Under the pieces are notes generated by a model. It was not told the origin of the DNA. It was given only the letters and a program-made list of their open reading frames with translations, and ran no database searches. The position numbers and the translations under genes are program-made. This document shows, one piece after another, positions 33,632 through 42,678 of a stretch of DNA of 64,000 bases. Source of the DNA: Streptomyces albiflavescens. GTDB lineage: Bacteria > Actinomycetota > Actinomycetes > Streptomycetales > Streptomycetaceae. The DNA lies in the NCBI RefSeq assembly GCF_014645835.1, contig NZ_BMMM01000026.1, positions 82,575-146,574 on the forward strand, written 5' to 3'. Every line of letters begins with the position of its first letter. Position 1 is the first letter of the stretch.

Positions 33632-33947
33632 GCTCTCAACCGGATTACGGTCCTTGCATCGGGATTTCGCCGCGCTTGGGCGTCGGTCGGGGGACCTAGG
33701 ACCTCCGCGCGGTTCTGGGCCTCGGGGCCGTGCCCACGGGGGAGGCCGCAGGCCCCGTCGCCCATCGGGAAGGCCGCGGGCCCCATCGCCGTCGGTCGGC
33801 CAGAAGCGGTTTTCGCCCCCTCCGCCCCTACCCGTCCCGTACCTGAGGGCTGCCGCCCCCAGACCCCCGCATCGGCCTTGACGGCCTCGTCCTCAAACGC
33901 CGGACGGGCTGGATCGTGCCGGCCGGAACTGAAAGGTCGCCGCGCGG
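33632..33947. other. Intergenic region with dispersed repeats, no gene
   Basis: About 315 bases between two minus-strand genes. It contains a dispersed repeat copy (33845-33917) and GC-rich repeats around 33720-33800 (GGCCGCAGGCCCCGTCGCCC and a similar copy). No coding sequence was recognised. Confidence 0.5.
33845..33917 (-). repeat. Dispersed 'CCGTCCGGCG' repeat, intergenic copy
   Basis: On the minus strand it reads CAGCCCGTCCGGCGTTTGAG followed by GACGAGGCCGTCAAGGCC, matching the coding copy at 23086-23150 over about 65 bases. Confidence 0.8.
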
Positions 33948-35144
33948 CTAGAGGTCCCCCGCCCGCAGCAGCGTCACCACCGCTGCCCCGCCGAGCCCGA
34001 TGTTGTGCGCGAGCGCCACGCGCGCGCCGGCCACCTGCCGGGCTCCCGCCTCGCCCCGAAGCTGCCAGGTGAGCTCCGCCACCTGCGCGATCCCGGTCGC
34101 CCCCAGAGGATGCCCCTTGGAGATCAGGCCGCCCGAGGGGTTCACCACCCAGCGCCCACCGTATGTCGTGGCCCCCGACTCGACGAGCTTGCCGGACTCC
34201 CCTTCTTCGCACATGCCGAGCGCCTCGTACGTCAGCAGCTCGTTGACCGAGAAGCAGTCGTGGAGTTCCACGACGTCCACGTCCTCGATGCCGAGTCCGG
34301 ACCGCTCGTAGACCTGGCGGGCGGCCTCCCGCGACATCGGCTGTCCGACGACGTCGATGCACGAGCCGGAGGCGAAGGACTCCTCGGTGTCGGTGGTCAT
34401 CGCCTGGGCGACGATCTCGACGGCCTTGCCCGCCAACGCGTGCCGCTCGACGAACCGTTCGGACACGACGACGGCCGCCGCCGCTCCGTCCGAGGTCGGC
34501 GAGCACTGGAGCTTGGTGAGCGGACGGTGCACGGTCCGAGCGGCGAGGATCTCGTCGACCGAGTACACGTCCTGGAACTGGGCGTACGGGTTGTGCGCCG
34601 AGTGCCGGTGGTTCTTGGCGCCGACGGCGGCCAACTGCGCTTCGGTCGTCCCGTACTTCTCCATGTGCTCCCGCGCCGCGTCGCCGAAGATCTGCGCGGT
34701 GGGCGGGGACATTTCGAAGCCGTGCCGGGCCGCCATGATCCCGTAATGCCGGGCCACCGGGGACGTCTCGAAGTCCCCGCCGTCCGCCCCGCCCCCGAGC
34801 GCCCCCCGCTTCATCTTCTCGAACCCCAGCGCCAGTACGCAGTCGGCGAGGCCGCCCTCGACGAACTGCCGCGCCAGCATCAACGCACTCGATCCGGTCG
34901 CGCAGTTGTTGTTGACGTTGTAGACGGGAACGCCGGTCAGGCCCAGTTCGTAGGCGGCGCGCTGGCCCGCGGTCGAGGCCTGGAAGCAGTAGCCGACAGG
35001 CACCTGCTCCACCTCGGCGTAAGAGATCCCGGCGTCGGCCAAGGCCTTGGTGCCCGCCTCCTTGACCATGTCCCAGTACTGCCACTCGCGGGTCTCGGGC
35101 CTCTCGAACTTGGTCATACCGACCCCGACGACGTACGTCTTCAT
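33948..35144 (-). CDS. SCP-x-type thiolase / lipid-transfer protein
   Basis: Thiolase-superfamily protein of 398 residues, starting MKTYVVGVGMTKFERPE. The nucleophile Cys lies in VYNVNNNCATGSSAL (near residue 84), and the C-terminal catalytic segment is NPSGGLISKGHPLGATGIAQ. It belongs with SCP-x/Ltp proteins, which act on CoA esters of steroid side chains (thiolase or retro-aldol role). Start ATG 35144 with GGAGG upstream. It was probably the second gene after the FadE34-like gene before a TnpB element separated them; a KstR box heads that pair. Confidence 0.9.
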   Translation of the reverse strand: MKTYVVGVGMTKFERPETREWQYWDMVKEAGTKALADAGISYAEVEQVPVGYCFQASTAGQRAAYELGLTGVPVYNVNNNCATGSSALMLARQFVEGGLADCVLALGFEKMKRGALGGGADGGDFETSPVARHYGIMAARHGFEMSPPTAQIFGDAAREHMEKYGTTEAQLAAVGAKNHRHSAHNPYAQFQDVYSVDEILAARTVHRPLTKLQCSPTSDGAAAAVVVSERFVERHALAGKAVEIVAQAMTTDTEESFASGSCIDVVGQPMSREAARQVYERSGLGIEDVDVVELHDCFSVNELLTYEALGMCEEGESGKLVESGATTYGGRWVVNPSGGLISKGHPLGATGIAQVAELTWQLRGEAGARQVAGARVALAHNIGLGGAAVVTLLRAGDL

Positions 35145-35162
35145 CGGATTCCTCCGTGGATA

Positions 35163-36523
35163 CTCCGCCCTTCAGGGCGGAGAGGAAACGGACTCCTGCG
35201 GAGCAGGGCCAGGAGCTGTGATTCGCCGCCGCGGCGGATCGCAGTGCTGTGACCCGCAGGTTTGATCACTACCTGTAGCCGTACTAGTTTGTGAGCGTGA
35301 CCGCGAGCCCTGTGAAGCGGGCGTTCAAGTACCGCTTCCGTCCGACCGAGGCGCAGGCAGCCGAGCTGTCGCGCACGTTCGGATGCGTGCGCAAGGTCTA
35401 CAACATGGCGCTCGCCGCCCGTACCCAGGCGTGGACGCGGCAGGAGCGGGTCAACTACAACGCCACGTCGGCGATGCTGACGGCGTGGAAGAAGACCGAG
35501 GAACTGTCGTTCCTCAACGACGTCTCCTCGGTTCCGCTCCAGCAGTGTCTGCGCCACTTGCAGGTGGCGTTCACCCACTTCTTCGGCAAGCGGGCCAAGT
35601 ACCCGCGCTTCAAGTCGCGGAAGAAGTCCCGCCGTTCGGCCGAGTACACCACCAGCGGGTTCCGCTTCAAGGACGGCAGGCTGACCTTGGCGAAGATGGC
35701 GGAGCCGCTCGACATCGTGTGGTCGAGGCCGCTGCCCGAGGGATCGAAGCCGTCCACCGTGACGGTGTCGCAGGATGCGGCGGGACGCTGGTTCGTCTCG
35801 ATGCTGTGTGAGGACCCCGGCGTCCAGCCGCTTGCCGTCAACTCGAACGTGGTCGGGATCGACGTGGGCCTGGACCACCTGCTGACGCTCTCGACCGGTG
35901 AGAAGATCGCCGACCCCCGGCATGAACGCCGCGACCGTGCCCGCCTGGCCAGGGCCCAGCGGGAGCTGTCGCGCAAGGCGAAGGGCTCGAAGAATCGGGA
36001 GAAGGCCCGACGCAAGGTCGCCCGCGTGCACGCCCGTATCACCGACCGGCGCAGGGACCACCTGCACAAGCTGACCACTCGTCTCGTGCGTGAGAACCAA
36101 ACGCTCGTGATCGAGGACCTGACCGTGCGCAACATGGTCCAAAACCGGAGTCTCGCCCGCGCCATCAGTGATGCGTCCTGGTCGCAGTTCCGGAGCATGC
36201 TGGAGTACAAAGCCCAGTGGTACGGGCGGGAAGTGATCGCGGTAGACCGCTTTTTCCCCTCGTCCAAGCTGTGCTCCACCTGCGGCACCCTTCGGGAGGA
36301 GATGCCGCTCAGCGTCCGCACCTGGACGTGTGACTGCGGCACGACCCACGACCGGGACGTGAACGCAGCGAAGAACCTTCTGGCCGCCGGACGGGCGGTT
36401 GCAGCCTGCGGAGCTGGTGTAAGACCTCAACGGAGTTCTCCGGGCGGGCAGTCGGCGATGAAACAGGAAGTCTCACGGCGCAAGCCGTAAGAATCCACTC
36501 CCTTCAGGGAGGGGAGCGTCAAG
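35163..36523 (+). mobile_element. Solo TnpB element (IS605/IS1341-like)
   Basis: The tnpB gene is flanked by terminal hairpins that share the CCTTCAGGG loop region: CTCCGCCC-TTCA-GGGCGGAG at 35163-35182 (left) and a 9-pair hairpin around CTCCC-TTCA-GGGAG at 36494-36515 (right). The right boundary is put near GCGTCAAG (36516-36523). There is no tnpA, so it is a non-autonomous single-gene element. It separates the stop of the FadE34-like gene from the ribosome binding site of the thiolase gene, which otherwise would be adjacent. Exact ends are estimates. Confidence 0.75.
35291..36490 (+). CDS. tnpB: TnpB RNA-guided nuclease
   Basis: Protein of 399 residues, apparently intact. An N-terminal helical region (FKYRFRPTEAQAAELSRTFG) is followed by the RuvC-like nuclease split over VGIDVGLDHLLTLS (first Asp), LVIEDLTVRNM (Glu) and THDRDVNAAKNLLA (last Asp), with the zinc ribbon CSTCG...CDCG inserted. 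TnpB proteins use an omega-RNA made from the element's right end to cut DNA and favour element retention. Start GTG 35291. Codon use matches the host. Confidence 0.93.
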   Translation: MSVTASPVKRAFKYRFRPTEAQAAELSRTFGCVRKVYNMALAARTQAWTRQERVNYNATSAMLTAWKKTEELSFLNDVSSVPLQQCLRHLQVAFTHFFGKRAKYPRFKSRKKSRRSAEYTTSGFRFKDGRLTLAKMAEPLDIVWSRPLPEGSKPSTVTVSQDAAGRWFVSMLCEDPGVQPLAVNSNVVGIDVGLDHLLTLSTGEKIADPRHERRDRARLARAQRELSRKAKGSKNREKARRKVARVHARITDRRRDHLHKLTTRLVRENQTLVIEDLTVRNMVQNRSLARAISDASWSQFRSMLEYKAQWYGREVIAVDRFFPSSKLCSTCGTLREEMPLSVRTWTCDCGTTHDRDVNAAKNLLAAGRAVAACGAGVRPQRSSPGGQSAMKQEVSRRKP

Positions 36524-36543
36524 AGTTCCCTCTCAGTCCCTGG
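36400..36543 (+). ncRNA. Predicted omega-RNA and guide at the right end of the TnpB element
   Basis: By analogy with characterised TnpB systems, the omega-RNA scaffold should span the end of tnpB and the right-end hairpin (36494-36515); the guide would be the first 16-20 bases beyond the element, here the stop region of the FadE34-like gene (about 36524-36543). No direct signal for its 5' end can be seen. Confidence 0.4.
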
Positions 36544-38728
36544 GCAGGCCGAGGATGCGCTCGGCGACGACATTGAGCTGAACCTGGGTGGTGCCGCCCG
36601 CGATGGTCAGGCAGCGGGAGAGCAGGAAGCCGTGGACGGCGCGCTCGCCGACGTCCTCGCGCACCGCGCCCGCGGGGCCGAGGAGTTCGAGCCCGAGCTC
36701 GGCGACCTTCTGCTGGTGCGCGGTCTGCACCAGCTTCCTTATCGAGGCGCCGGCGCCCGGCTCCACCCCGGACACCTGCCGCAGGGTCGTGCGCAGCCCG
36801 ATGCAGGCAAGCGCGTGCGCCTCGGCGAGCAGGGCACCCAACCGCGCCTCGTCCACACGGGCCGACTGCGCGATCAGCGCCTCCAGTCCCGTGTCGAACG
36901 TCAACTGGTCGGCCATGTGGACGCGTTCGTTGCCGAGGGTGTTGCGGGCGACGCGCCAGCCGTCGTCGACCTCGCCGACGACCGCGTCCGCCGGCAGCAG
37001 CACGTCGTCGAAGTAGACCTCGTTGAAGAGGGAGTCCCCGGTGATCTCCTTCAGGGGGCGGATGTCGATGCCGTCCGTGCGCTTCATGTCGACGACGAAG
37101 TAGGTGAGCCCCTTGTGTCTGGGCGCCGCCGGATTCGTCCGCGCGAGGAGGATTCCGTAGTCGGCCCACTGCGCCGCGCTCGTCCACACCTTCTGCCCGT
37201 TGACCCGCCACCGCCCGTCGGCGGTCCGCTCGGCCCGGGTTCGCAGCGACGCGAGGTCGGACCCGGCGCCCGGCTCCGAGAAGAGCTGGCACCAGAGCAG
37301 GTCCCCGCGCAGGGTGGGCAGCACATAGCGCTCCCGCTGCGGCCCGGTCCCGTAGGCGATGAGGGACGGTACGACCCAGGTGGCGATCCCCAGATCACTG
37401 ATCTGTACGTTCGCCGCGGCCAACTCCTGCTGTATGGCGAGCTGTTGGACGGGCCCGGCGCCGAGTCCGTACGGCCGGGGCAGGTGCGGGGCGGCGTATC
37501 CGGTGGGCGCCAGCAGGCGTCGTACGGCCGCCGGATCGAGCCCGCGCGCGCCGTCGATCACCTCGCGGGCCTTCGTCCGGTACGCGGACGCCTCCGCCGG
37601 CAGCTCCAGGCGCAGCTCCCGCCGCACGCCGTGCCGTGCGAGCCGGGCGGCCCGCCGCAGGTGTGCGTCCCCGGCCCCGAGCAGCTGCCGTGCCACCAGA
37701 GCCCTGCGCAGATACAGATGGGCGTCGTGCTCCCAGGTGAACCCGATCCCGCCGAGAATCTGGATGCAGTCCTTGGCGCAGGAATGCGCGGCGTCGAGCG
37801 CGGCACCCGAAGCGAGGGCGGACACCAACTCCCGCACCCCGTCCGGCTCCTGAGCAGCCAGCTCCCCTGTCCCCAGCACCTCCTGAGCCGCTCGGGCCGC
37901 GTCCCATGTGAGCGCACGCGCCTGTTCGAGCCGTACGAGCATGTCGGCGCACAGATGCTTCACGCCCTGGAAGCGGCCGATGGGCCGGCCGAACTGTTCG
38001 CGGACCTTGGCGTACTCGGCGGCGGTCTCCAGCGCCCACGCGGCGGTGCCGCAGGCGTCCGCGGCGAGGAGGACGGCGGCGAGGTCGCGGACCAGGTCCG
38101 CGTCGACGCCGAGGACGCGGTCGGCGGGCACCCGCACCCCCTCCGCCCGGACCTCGGCGGTCGCCCGCGTCGGATCGGCGCTCTCGTGGGGGCGTACGAC
38201 GAGGTCGGCGGCTTCCACGGCCAGCCACACCGTCCCGGTCGCGCCCGAGGCCGCCAGGATCAGGACGTCCGCGTCGGCGCCGGACAGTACGGGCGGCGCG
38301 ATCCCGTCGAGCACGTACCCACCGTCCGCCGCGGCGGCGGTCAGGGTCCCCGCGTCGAACGCCACGGCGCCGACCCGCTCCCCGCACCCCAGCGCCCGTA
38401 CGAGACCGTCCGACCCCGCTGCCCCCGTCGCCCCCTCCAGCACCACCGACGCCAGTGCGCTCGCGAGGTACGGCCCCGGCAGCGCGGCCCGCGCCGCCTC
38501 CTCCACGACGACGGCGAGGTCGACCAGGTCGCCGCCACCACCGCCGTACGACTCCGGAAGGTGCACGGCGAGCAGCCCCTGCGCGGCGAGCCCGTCCCAG
38601 TACGACGGTCTGCCGCCGCCCGGCGCGTCGAGCAGTTTGCGGACCTTTTCGGGTGGCACGGCTCGCGCGATCCAGCCGCGTACGGCCTCGGCCAGTTCCC
38701 GCTGTTCCGGTGTGGTCCCGATGCCCAT
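36533..38728 (-). CDS. FadE34-like double-domain acyl-CoA dehydrogenase
   Basis: Protein of 731 residues made of two acyl-CoA dehydrogenase domains in tandem (about 1-365 and 370-731). Each has its own mid-domain and C-terminal helical region: YAKVREQFGRPIGRFQGVKH in the first, LFSEPGAGSDLASLRTRAE and ILGGIGFTW/TIAGGTTQVQLNVVAERI further on. This fused layout is that of FadE34 (ChsE3), which dehydrogenates steroid-CoA side chains and belongs to the KstR regulon in mycobacteria. ATG 38728 is chosen because GGGGAGG lies five bases upstream (an ATG at 38749 is weaker). A KstR box lies 36 bases upstream. Confidence 0.9.
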   Translation of the reverse strand: MGIGTTPEQRELAEAVRGWIARAVPPEKVRKLLDAPGGGRPSYWDGLAAQGLLAVHLPESYGGGGGDLVDLAVVVEEAARAALPGPYLASALASVVLEGATGAAGSDGLVRALGCGERVGAVAFDAGTLTAAAADGGYVLDGIAPPVLSGADADVLILAASGATGTVWLAVEAADLVVRPHESADPTRATAEVRAEGVRVPADRVLGVDADLVRDLAAVLLAADACGTAAWALETAAEYAKVREQFGRPIGRFQGVKHLCADMLVRLEQARALTWDAARAAQEVLGTGELAAQEPDGVRELVSALASGAALDAAHSCAKDCIQILGGIGFTWEHDAHLYLRRALVARQLLGAGDAHLRRAARLARHGVRRELRLELPAEASAYRTKAREVIDGARGLDPAAVRRLLAPTGYAAPHLPRPYGLGAGPVQQLAIQQELAAANVQISDLGIATWVVPSLIAYGTGPQRERYVLPTLRGDLLWCQLFSEPGAGSDLASLRTRAERTADGRWRVNGQKVWTSAAQWADYGILLARTNPAAPRHKGLTYFVVDMKRTDGIDIRPLKEITGDSLFNEVYFDDVLLPADAVVGEVDDGWRVARNTLGNERVHMADQLTFDTGLEALIAQSARVDEARLGALLAEAHALACIGLRTTLRQVSGVEPGAGASIRKLVQTAHQQKVAELGLELLGPAGAVREDVGERAVHGFLLSRCLTIAGGTTQVQLNVVAERILGLPRD

Positions 38729-38763
38729 GCGTGCCTCCCCAAGGCCCAAGGTGCGCGTCAGAC

Positions 38764-38777
38764 TAGAACACGTTTCA
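38764..38777. promoter_or_regulatory. KstR-type operator before the FadE34-like gene
   Basis: TAGAACACGTTTCA fits TnnAACnnGTTnnA exactly. It sits 36 bases upstream of the ATG, where a repressor would block the promoter. A 5-base inverted repeat CTGAC-5-GTCAG follows at 38780-38794. Confidence 0.75.
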
Positions 38778-38794
38778 TTCTGACGGTAGGTCAG

Positions 38795-39053
38795 ATCCCC
38801 ATGGGAAGGTCAAGAATTCGTTAGTACGCCGAAGCATCGGAATAGTTGCCCGGGCGCACCGGGTTCAACTTGCACGTATCCCGCGCGCATCCCGCACGCA
38901 CCCCGCACGCACCCCGCACGGATCAGAGACCCGGATCGACCGACCGTCCGGATCCCGCACGGATCGCCCCCCTTAGTTCCTGTACTTCCTGAGCACTTCT
39001 AGTTCCTGTACTTCCTGAGCACGTCTCTTCTTTTGGCCTGGAGGCCCCACCCC
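38795..39053. repeat. Intergenic repeats between divergent genes
   Basis: Four copies of the 10-base unit CGCACCCCGCA (about 38888-38925) and an exact 23-base direct repeat (starting TAGTTCCTGTACTTCC) at 38974-38996 and 39000-39022, period 26. The second copy ends about 30 bases before the MFS start, so the duplication lies in its promoter or leader. No gene is seen in this stretch. Confidence 0.85.
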
Positions 39054-40787
39054 ATGACGCACACGACGACCGACCAGCCCACGCGGAGGCCGAGCGGCGC
39101 GACCGTGCCGGTGCTCGCCTTCGCGGGCATCGTTGTCGCGGTGATGCAGACCCTGCTCGTCCCGGTCATCAAGGACCTGCCGACGCTGCTGAGCACCGAG
39201 CCCAGCAACGCCACCTGGGTCTTGACCTCAACTCTGCTCTCGGGTGCCGTGGCCACGCCGATCATGGGGCGCCTCGGCGACCTCTTCGGCAAGCGACGCA
39301 TGCTGATCGTGAGCCTCGCCGTGATGGTGGTCGGCGCACTCATCAGCGCGCTGACCAGCACCCTGATACCGATGATCGCGGGTCGCACGCTCCAGGGCTT
39401 CGCCATGGGCGCGATCCCGCTCGGCATCGGCCTGATGCGCGACATGCTGCCCCGCGAGAAGCTCGGCTCGGCGATGGCCCTGATGAGCTCCTCGATCGGC
39501 GTCGGCGGCGGACTGGCGCTGCCCGCCGCGGCCCTGGTCGCGCAGCACGCGAACTGGCACGCCCTCTTCTACGGCGCCGCCGGCCTCGGCGTCCTCTCGA
39601 TCCTCCTCACCCTCCTCGTCGTGCCGGAGTCTCCGATGCGCGCCGAGGGCACCTTCGACGTGCTGGGCGCGATAGGCCTCTCCGTGGGCCTCGTCCTGTT
39701 CCTGCTGCCGATCACCAAGGGCAGCGACTGGGGCTGGACCTCGGCCACCACGCTCGGCCTGTTCGCCGCGTCGGCCGTCGTGCTCGTCCTGTGGGGCGTG
39801 TTGGAGCTGCGCCTGAAGGCTCCGCTGGTCGACCTGCGCACCACGGCCCGCCCCGCGGTCCTCTTCACCAACCTCGCCTCGATCATGGTCGGCGTCTCCT
39901 TCTACGTCGTCTCCCTCGTCCTGCCCCAGCTGCTCCAGCTGCCGAAGGCCACCGGATACGGCCTCGGCCAGTCGATGGTCTCGGCGGGCCTGCTCGTGGC
40001 GCCGCTCGGCCTGACGATGATGCTCACGGCGCCCGTCTACGCCCGGCTGTCGGCGAAGTACGGTCCCAAGATCACCCTGATCCTCGGCATGCTGATCATC
40101 GCGATCGGCTACGGCGCGGGCCTCGGTCTGATGAACGCCGCCTGGCAGAGCCTCGTCATCGCGGTGGTCCTGGGCGCGGGCATCGGCCTCGCGTACTCCT
40201 CGCTGCCCGCGCTGATCATCGGCGCGGTCCCCGCCTCGGAGACGGGCGCGGCCAACGGCCTGAACACCCTGATGCGCTCCATCGGCACGTCGGTGTCCAG
40301 CGCCGTCATCGGCATGGTGCTCGCCAACACGGCCCACCACGTGGGCGGCGTCGCGATCCCGACCATGCACGGCTTCCGCGTCTCCTTCCTGATCGCGACG
40401 GGCGCGGTGGCGGTCGGCCTGCTGATGGCCCTGTTCCTGCCGAAGGCGAACCGCGCCCCGCAACTGCGTGCCAGCAGCGAGGAGGACGCCAACCTGGAGC
40501 GCGCCGAGGAGGCACTCCGCGGCTTCCGCGGCCGCGTCTTGAACGCCGACGGCGACCCGGTCGCCCGCGCCAAGGTCACCCTGATCGACCGGCGCGGCCG
40601 CCAGGCGGGTGCGACGCTCTCCGCCGAGGACGGCAGCTACGCGCTCGCCGTGCCCGCCGAGGGCGCCTATGTCCTGGCCGCCAGGGCCACCGGCCACGGC
40701 CCCCACGCCTCCTCGGCGACACACGCGGGCGACGAACGTCCGGTCGAGGTGGACCTGGCACTGCCGGGCCAGAGCGTTCCCGCGTAA
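39054..40787 (+). CDS. MFS exporter fused to a carboxypeptidase-regulatory-like domain
   Basis: Protein of 577 residues. Residues about 10-470 are a 14-helix DHA2-type major facilitator (GRLGDLFGKRRMLIVSLAVM after helix 2, ALMSSSIGVGGGLALPAAAL in helix 5). The last roughly 85 residues (FRGRVLNADGDPVARAKVTL, AEDGSYALAVPAEGAYVLAA) form a CarboxypepD_reg-like/transthyretin-fold beta domain, unusual for an MFS protein. It would lie cytoplasmic or outside depending on helix count. ATG 39054 has GGAGG upstream. Substrate unknown. Confidence 0.9.
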   Translation: MTHTTTDQPTRRPSGATVPVLAFAGIVVAVMQTLLVPVIKDLPTLLSTEPSNATWVLTSTLLSGAVATPIMGRLGDLFGKRRMLIVSLAVMVVGALISALTSTLIPMIAGRTLQGFAMGAIPLGIGLMRDMLPREKLGSAMALMSSSIGVGGGLALPAAALVAQHANWHALFYGAAGLGVLSILLTLLVVPESPMRAEGTFDVLGAIGLSVGLVLFLLPITKGSDWGWTSATTLGLFAASAVVLVLWGVLELRLKAPLVDLRTTARPAVLFTNLASIMVGVSFYVVSLVLPQLLQLPKATGYGLGQSMVSAGLLVAPLGLTMMLTAPVYARLSAKYGPKITLILGMLIIAIGYGAGLGLMNAAWQSLVIAVVLGAGIGLAYSSLPALIIGAVPASETGAANGLNTLMRSIGTSVSSAVIGMVLANTAHHVGGVAIPTMHGFRVSFLIATGAVAVGLLMALFLPKANRAPQLRASSEEDANLERAEEALRGFRGRVLNADGDPVARAKVTLIDRRGRQAGATLSAEDGSYALAVPAEGAYVLAARATGHGPHASSATHAGDERPVEVDLALPGQSVPA

Positions 40788-40800
40788 CGGACATACCCTC

Positions 40801-40838
40801 CCGTACACCCCCGTCGCCCACGCGGCGGGGGTGTACGG
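40801..40838 (+). terminator. Hairpin terminator after the MFS fusion gene
   Basis: CCGTACACCCCCGTCGC / GCGGCGGGGGTGTACGG: a 17-pair stem with one mismatch and a CCAC loop, starting 13 bases after the stop codon. Confidence 0.88.
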
Positions 40839-40881
40839 CAGCATGGGGCGTCCACAGGCGCGTACCCGATGGAGGACCCCC

Positions 40882-41532
40882 ATGCCCGCGGCACCCAAGC
40901 CGGAGATTCTCGCCGCCTTCGAGGCCGCCAAGGGGTTCATGCCGCTCGGCGAGGGACTCGCGCTGTACGAGGCCGCCGTCGAGGCCGGGCGGCTCGGGCT
41001 GCCGCTCCTCGAGGTCGGCACCTACTGCGGGCGCTCCACGATCCTGCTCGCCGACGCCGCGCGGGAGGCCGGGGTCACGGCGATCACGGTCGACCACCAC
41101 CGGGGCAGCGAGGAGCAGCAGCCGGGGTGGGAGTACCACGACCCGTCCACGGTCGACCCCGAGATCGGCCGGATGGACACGCTGCCCACCTTCCGCCGCA
41201 CCCTGCACCAGGCGGGCCTGGAGGACCACGTGGTCGCGATCGTCGGCCGCTCGCCGCAGATCGCCGCCTTCTGGCGGACACCGCTCGGTTTCGTCTTCAT
41301 CGACGGCGGCCACACCGACGAGCACGCGAGCGGCGACTACGAGGGCTGGGCACCACACGTGGCCGAAGGGGGCCTCCTCGTGATCCACGACGTGTTCCCC
41401 GACCCGGCCGACGAGTTCACCGGCCAGGCCCCGTACCGCGTCTACCTCAGGGCCCTGGAGTCCGGCGCGTTCACCGAGGTCTCGGTGACCGACTCGCTGC
41501 GCGTCCTGCGGCGAACCGGAGCGGGGATCTGA
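40882..41532 (+). CDS. Class I SAM-dependent methyltransferase (TylF/CmcI-like fold)
   Basis: Protein of 216 residues from ATG 40882 (GGAGG six bases upstream). The SAM-binding loop is LLEVGTYCGRSTILLA, with acidic ribose-binding TVDHH; FVFIDGGHTDEHASGDYEGW resembles the metal-binding region of the Methyltransf_24 family. The methyl acceptor is unknown. It lies 22 bases ahead of the amidase gene and may be cotranscribed with it. Confidence 0.85.
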   Translation: MPAAPKPEILAAFEAAKGFMPLGEGLALYEAAVEAGRLGLPLLEVGTYCGRSTILLADAAREAGVTAITVDHHRGSEEQQPGWEYHDPSTVDPEIGRMDTLPTFRRTLHQAGLEDHVVAIVGRSPQIAAFWRTPLGFVFIDGGHTDEHASGDYEGWAPHVAEGGLLVIHDVFPDPADEFTGQAPYRVYLRALESGAFTEVSVTDSLRVLRRTGAGI

Positions 41533-41554
41533 GGGCACGGTTAGAGTCGCTGAC

Positions 41555-42520
41555 GTGTCGTACGTAGGCCCTGACTTCGATCCGCCCCAGCCGCGCCGTT
41601 CCCGGCGAGGCCCGCTCACCGTCGCGATCGCCGCGCTCGTACCGGGTGCGCTGGCCGGATGGCTGGTGTGGCAGGCGGTGGGCGACGACTCGGGGGGCGG
41701 GTCCGACAAGGCGGGGGCGGCGTCGCCGTCCTCCGCGCCGGCCTCCCCCACGGCCTCCGCGTCCGGCACGGACGACAGCAGGCCGAGTACCTCGCCGACC
41801 TCGCACTCGCCCTCGACGCCCTCCACGTCCGCACCCGCCGGCTCCGGCCCCCTCAAGGGCAAGGTGGTCGTCATCGATCCGGGGCACAATCCCGGCAACT
41901 TCCGGCACACGTCCGAGATCAACCGCAAGGTGAACATCGGCACGAACTGGAAGGAGTGCGACACGACGGGCACCTCGACCAACGCGGGTTACACGGAAGC
42001 CCAGTTCACGCTCGACGTCGCGCGCCGGATGCGTACGATCCTGCAACAGCAGGGCGCCACGGTGAAGTTCACGCAGGACGGTGACCGCTCGTGGGGCCCG
42101 TGCGTGGACGAGCGGGCCGAGATCGGTGACAAGGCTCACGCCGACGCGGTCGTCTCGATCCACGCGGACGGCTCGGCGGCCGGCAACCGCGGCTTCCATG
42201 TGATCCTGCCCGCATCCGTGCACTCGGGCGCCGCCGACACCCGCCCGATCGTCGCCCCGTCCCGCGATCTGGGCGAGCGCGTCGCGGGCCTGTTCGTCCG
42301 CGAGACGGGCAGCGCACCCTCCAACTACATCGGTGACGGCACCGGTCTCGTGGTCCGAAAGGATCTCGGCGGTCTCAATCTGTCAACGGTTCCGAAGGTG
42401 TTCATCGAGTGCGGCAACATGCGCGATAGCAAGGACGCTGCGTTGCTCACCAGCGGCGCGTGGCGACAGAAGGCGGCGCGTGGGATCTCTGAGGGAATCG
42501 TGAGTTTCCTGCGCGGGTAG
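41555..42520 (+). CDS. N-acetylmuramoyl-L-alanine amidase (Amidase_3)
   Basis: Protein of 321 residues with one N-terminal transmembrane or signal-anchor helix (LTVAIAALVPGALAGWLVWQ), a Ser/Pro/Thr-rich linker, and an Amidase_3 domain from about residue 103. Zinc ligands appear as His in VVIDPGHNPG, Glu in YTEAQFTLDVARRM and His in AVVSIHADGS; the catalytic Glu is in KVFIECGNMRD. It should cleave the peptide from peptidoglycan glycan chains outside the membrane, in growth or spore remodelling. Start GTG 41555. Confidence 0.93.
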   Translation: MSYVGPDFDPPQPRRSRRGPLTVAIAALVPGALAGWLVWQAVGDDSGGGSDKAGAASPSSAPASPTASASGTDDSRPSTSPTSHSPSTPSTSAPAGSGPLKGKVVVIDPGHNPGNFRHTSEINRKVNIGTNWKECDTTGTSTNAGYTEAQFTLDVARRMRTILQQQGATVKFTQDGDRSWGPCVDERAEIGDKAHADAVVSIHADGSAAGNRGFHVILPASVHSGAADTRPIVAPSRDLGERVAGLFVRETGSAPSNYIGDGTGLVVRKDLGGLNLSTVPKVFIECGNMRDSKDAALLTSGAWRQKAARGISEGIVSFLRG

Positions 42521-42678
42521 TGATCGCGAGGTTGCACCCGGCGTACACCCTGATCGGACGGGCGATAGTGTCGTCCGTACGATGAGGGGCCACCCCCGCG
42601 CTTCACACCAGTGCCTGACGGCGACATGGTGACAGCGACGCCTCCACCGACGACGAGACGACTCACGAAGGACCTGAA

